In this document: positions 11,570 to 12,277 of the stretch, in pieces
Layout of the letters: each line of letters begins with the position of its first letter
Position numbering within the stretch: the first letter of the stretch is position 1
NCBI GenBank assembly: GCA_018899995.1
Contig: JAHIHE010000040.1
Span: 1-12,277, forward strand
DNA from: Patescibacteria group bacterium
Lineage (GTDB): Bacteria; Patescibacteriota; Minisyncoccia; JAHIHE01
Length of the DNA: 12,277 nucleotides
Direction: 5' to 3'
Translations under genes and position numbers: made by a program
The notes under the pieces: generated by a model
The model's input: only the letters and a program-made list of their open reading frames with translations
What the model was told of the DNA's origin: nothing
Database searches by the model: none

Positions 11570-12040
11570 ATGAAAATCAGCCCAAAGCAATACGCGCGCT
11601 CTTTGATTGAGGCGGCAAACGGAGCCGCCCCCTTTGCCGACCTGCGCTTCGCCGATAGCTTCGGCAAGGCGAGAGCAGTTTCGGCTACGAAGGCCGAGTC
11701 GGAAAAAGAAGCGCGGATTTTACTGGATCGTTTTTTTGAAATTCTGGAAAAAAACAGCGACCTGAAAAAATTGCCCAAAATTATTTCTGAAGTGGAAAAA
11801 ATAAACGAAGCCAAATCAGGAGTCAAAAAAACGAAACTTATTACCGCGGTTGAACTCTCTGATGTGTTGAAAAAAGAAGTCGCCCAAAAATTGGAAAATG
11901 TTTTTAAGAAAAAAATTGAACTGTCCGCGAAAATCGTTCCGGAAATTCTGGGAGGAATGGTTATTGAAGCGGGAAACGAAATTTTGGACGCCAGCGCCCG
12001 CACGATGATAAACAAATTTAAGCAAGCTTTAGTCAACTAA
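11570..12040 (+). CDS. atpH: F1Fo ATP synthase subunit delta
   Basis: This 156-residue subunit links the top of F1 to the b stalk. The N-terminus KISPKQYARSLIEA (2-15) is family helix 1, and ESEKEARILLDRFFEILEKNSDLKKLPKII (43-72) continues the helical domain. The C-terminal signature VPEILGGMVIEAGNEILDASARTMINKFKQAL (123-154) is diagnostic. Between helix 1 and the next helix lies an Ala-rich stretch of about 27 residues (16-42, ANGAAPFADLRF...SATKA) encoded by GC-rich palindromic DNA. It is not expected in the family and looks like an in-frame insertion. I take ATG 11570 as the start; TTG 11558 would add four residues. No Shine-Dalgarno sequence is seen. atpA should follow beyond the window edge. 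Confidence 0.92.
   Translation: MKISPKQYARSLIEAANGAAPFADLRFADSFGKARAVSATKAESEKEARILLDRFFEILEKNSDLKKLPKIISEVEKINEAKSGVKKTKLITAVELSDVLKKEVAQKLENVFKKKIELSAKIVPEILGGMVIEAGNEILDASARTMINKFKQALVN
11611..11700 (+). repeat. GC-rich palindromic insertion inside atpH
   Basis: The segment contains GGCGGC (11611-11616) pairing with GCCGCC (11624-11629), GCCGA (11651-11655) with TCGGC (11661-11665), and TCGGC (11681-11685) with GCCGA (11693-11697). GCCGA occurs three times and TCGGC twice. It is clearly richer in G and C than the rest of atpH, and the frame passes through without a stop. Confidence 0.6.
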
Positions 12041-12057
12041 ACAACTAAACAACTAAA
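12034..12057 (+). repeat. Three tandem 8-bp repeats across the atpH stop
   Basis: CAACTAAA occurs three times in a row at 12034-12041, 12042-12049 and 12050-12057. The first copy contains the atpH stop codon (TAA 12038-12040). Every frame of the repeat soon meets a TAA, so read-through is blocked. Confidence 0.75.
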
Positions 12058-12143
12058 CAGAATTCAATTTAGCAATGTAACAATTAAACAAACAGATTTT
12101 TTATTTAAAAACCCCGTCTTTAATTTGCTAATTTGTTTCTGTT
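12055..12143. repeat. Long imperfect inverted repeat after atpH
   Basis: AACAGAA (12055-12061) and TTAGCAA (12069-12075) pair in nested order with TTGCTAA (12125-12131) and TTCTGTT (12137-12143). The loop contains T- and A-rich runs and ACCCCGTC. It lies between atpH and the palindromic element. Confidence 0.5.
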
Positions 12144-12157
12144 GAAATAGTCTATTT

Positions 12158-12258
12158 TGTCATTGCGAGTCCCGTCAGCAGACGGGCGAAGCAATCTTTA
12201 TTTTTGTTTGTGACTAACGAGATTGCCGCGTCGCCCTGCTGGTCTCCTCGCAATGACA
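12158..12258. repeat. Palindromic dispersed element, copy 2
   Basis: This 101-bp element has the same 12-bp terminal inverted repeats as copy 1 (12158-12169 and 12247-12258). GCAATCT (12191-12197) pairs with AGATTGC (12220-12226), and the nested hairpin is CCCGTCAGCAGACGGG (12171-12186). It lies in the same orientation as copy 1, inside the ATP synthase operon, where it would be transcribed as a strong hairpin between atpH and the expected atpA. The left-arm hairpin differs in sequence from copy 1 but keeps its pairing. Confidence 0.85.
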
Positions 12259-12277
12259 GAACGAGTTTTGATACTAT

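Noticed and set aside
10406..12143. CRISPR array
   Set aside because: The repeats here are short, diverged and either adjacent or inverted, without equal spacers, and no cas gene is present.

Overview
The window looks like a fragment of a small, AT-rich bacterial genome, most likely from the Patescibacteria (CPR) and probably Parcubacteria-like. I infer this from gene families and style, not from a database match. The signs are membrane-anchored proteins with PsbP-like modules that repeat an ETAxWKxYxN...F.F.YPxDW signature, an AAA_14/DUF4143 ATPase, YbaK-type deacylases, an MntA/HepT pair, a PIF1-type helicase with a Myb-like tail, very weak Shine-Dalgarno signals, and many degenerate palindromic spacers. 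TAA, TGA and TAG all behave as stops.

Layout. Positions 1-840 are a gene graveyard: a YbaK gene without its start, an internally deleted nucleotidyltransferase, and the fused head and tail of a PsbP-like secreted protein. Positions 905-3820 hold an intact SAM methyltransferase, a frameshifted PsbP-like membrane protein, and an intact AAA_14/DUF4143 ATPase behind a good promoter that carries a perfect inverted repeat. Positions 3821-7073 hold a second YbaK (intact, with a small palindrome inserted in frame), an intact MntA-type antitoxin next to a HepT toxin gene broken by two stops, an intact two-module PsbP-like membrane protein, and a C-terminal fragment of another DUF4143 ATPase behind a promoter with 14-bp direct repeats. 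The family order ybaK - mntA - PsbP-like - AAA ATPase therefore occurs twice, once mostly ruined and once mostly preserved.

Positions 7074-9591 contain a PIF1-family helicase gene set between two diverged copies of one non-coding module in the same orientation. The right copy is interrupted by about 185 bp that begins with the same 20 bp as the helicase leader and ends in a strong set of interlocked inverted repeats with DnaA-box-like words.

Positions 9592-12277 are the first half of an F-type ATP synthase operon: atpB, atpE, atpF, atpH (a, c, b, delta), with atpA expected beyond the right edge. The c subunit has the residues of a proton-coupled ring. All four spacers after these genes are filled with inverted or tandem repeats. 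Two copies of a roughly 100-bp palindromic element with 12-bp terminal inverted repeats (TGTCATTGCGAG) flank the block, and atpH appears to carry an in-frame, GC-rich palindromic insertion.

The main theme is genome erosion combined with small palindromic repeats, including apparent in-frame insertions into two conserved genes (ybaK and atpH), comparable in principle to the palindromic elements of Rickettsia genes. I found no tRNA, rRNA, CRISPR array or recognisable transposase.
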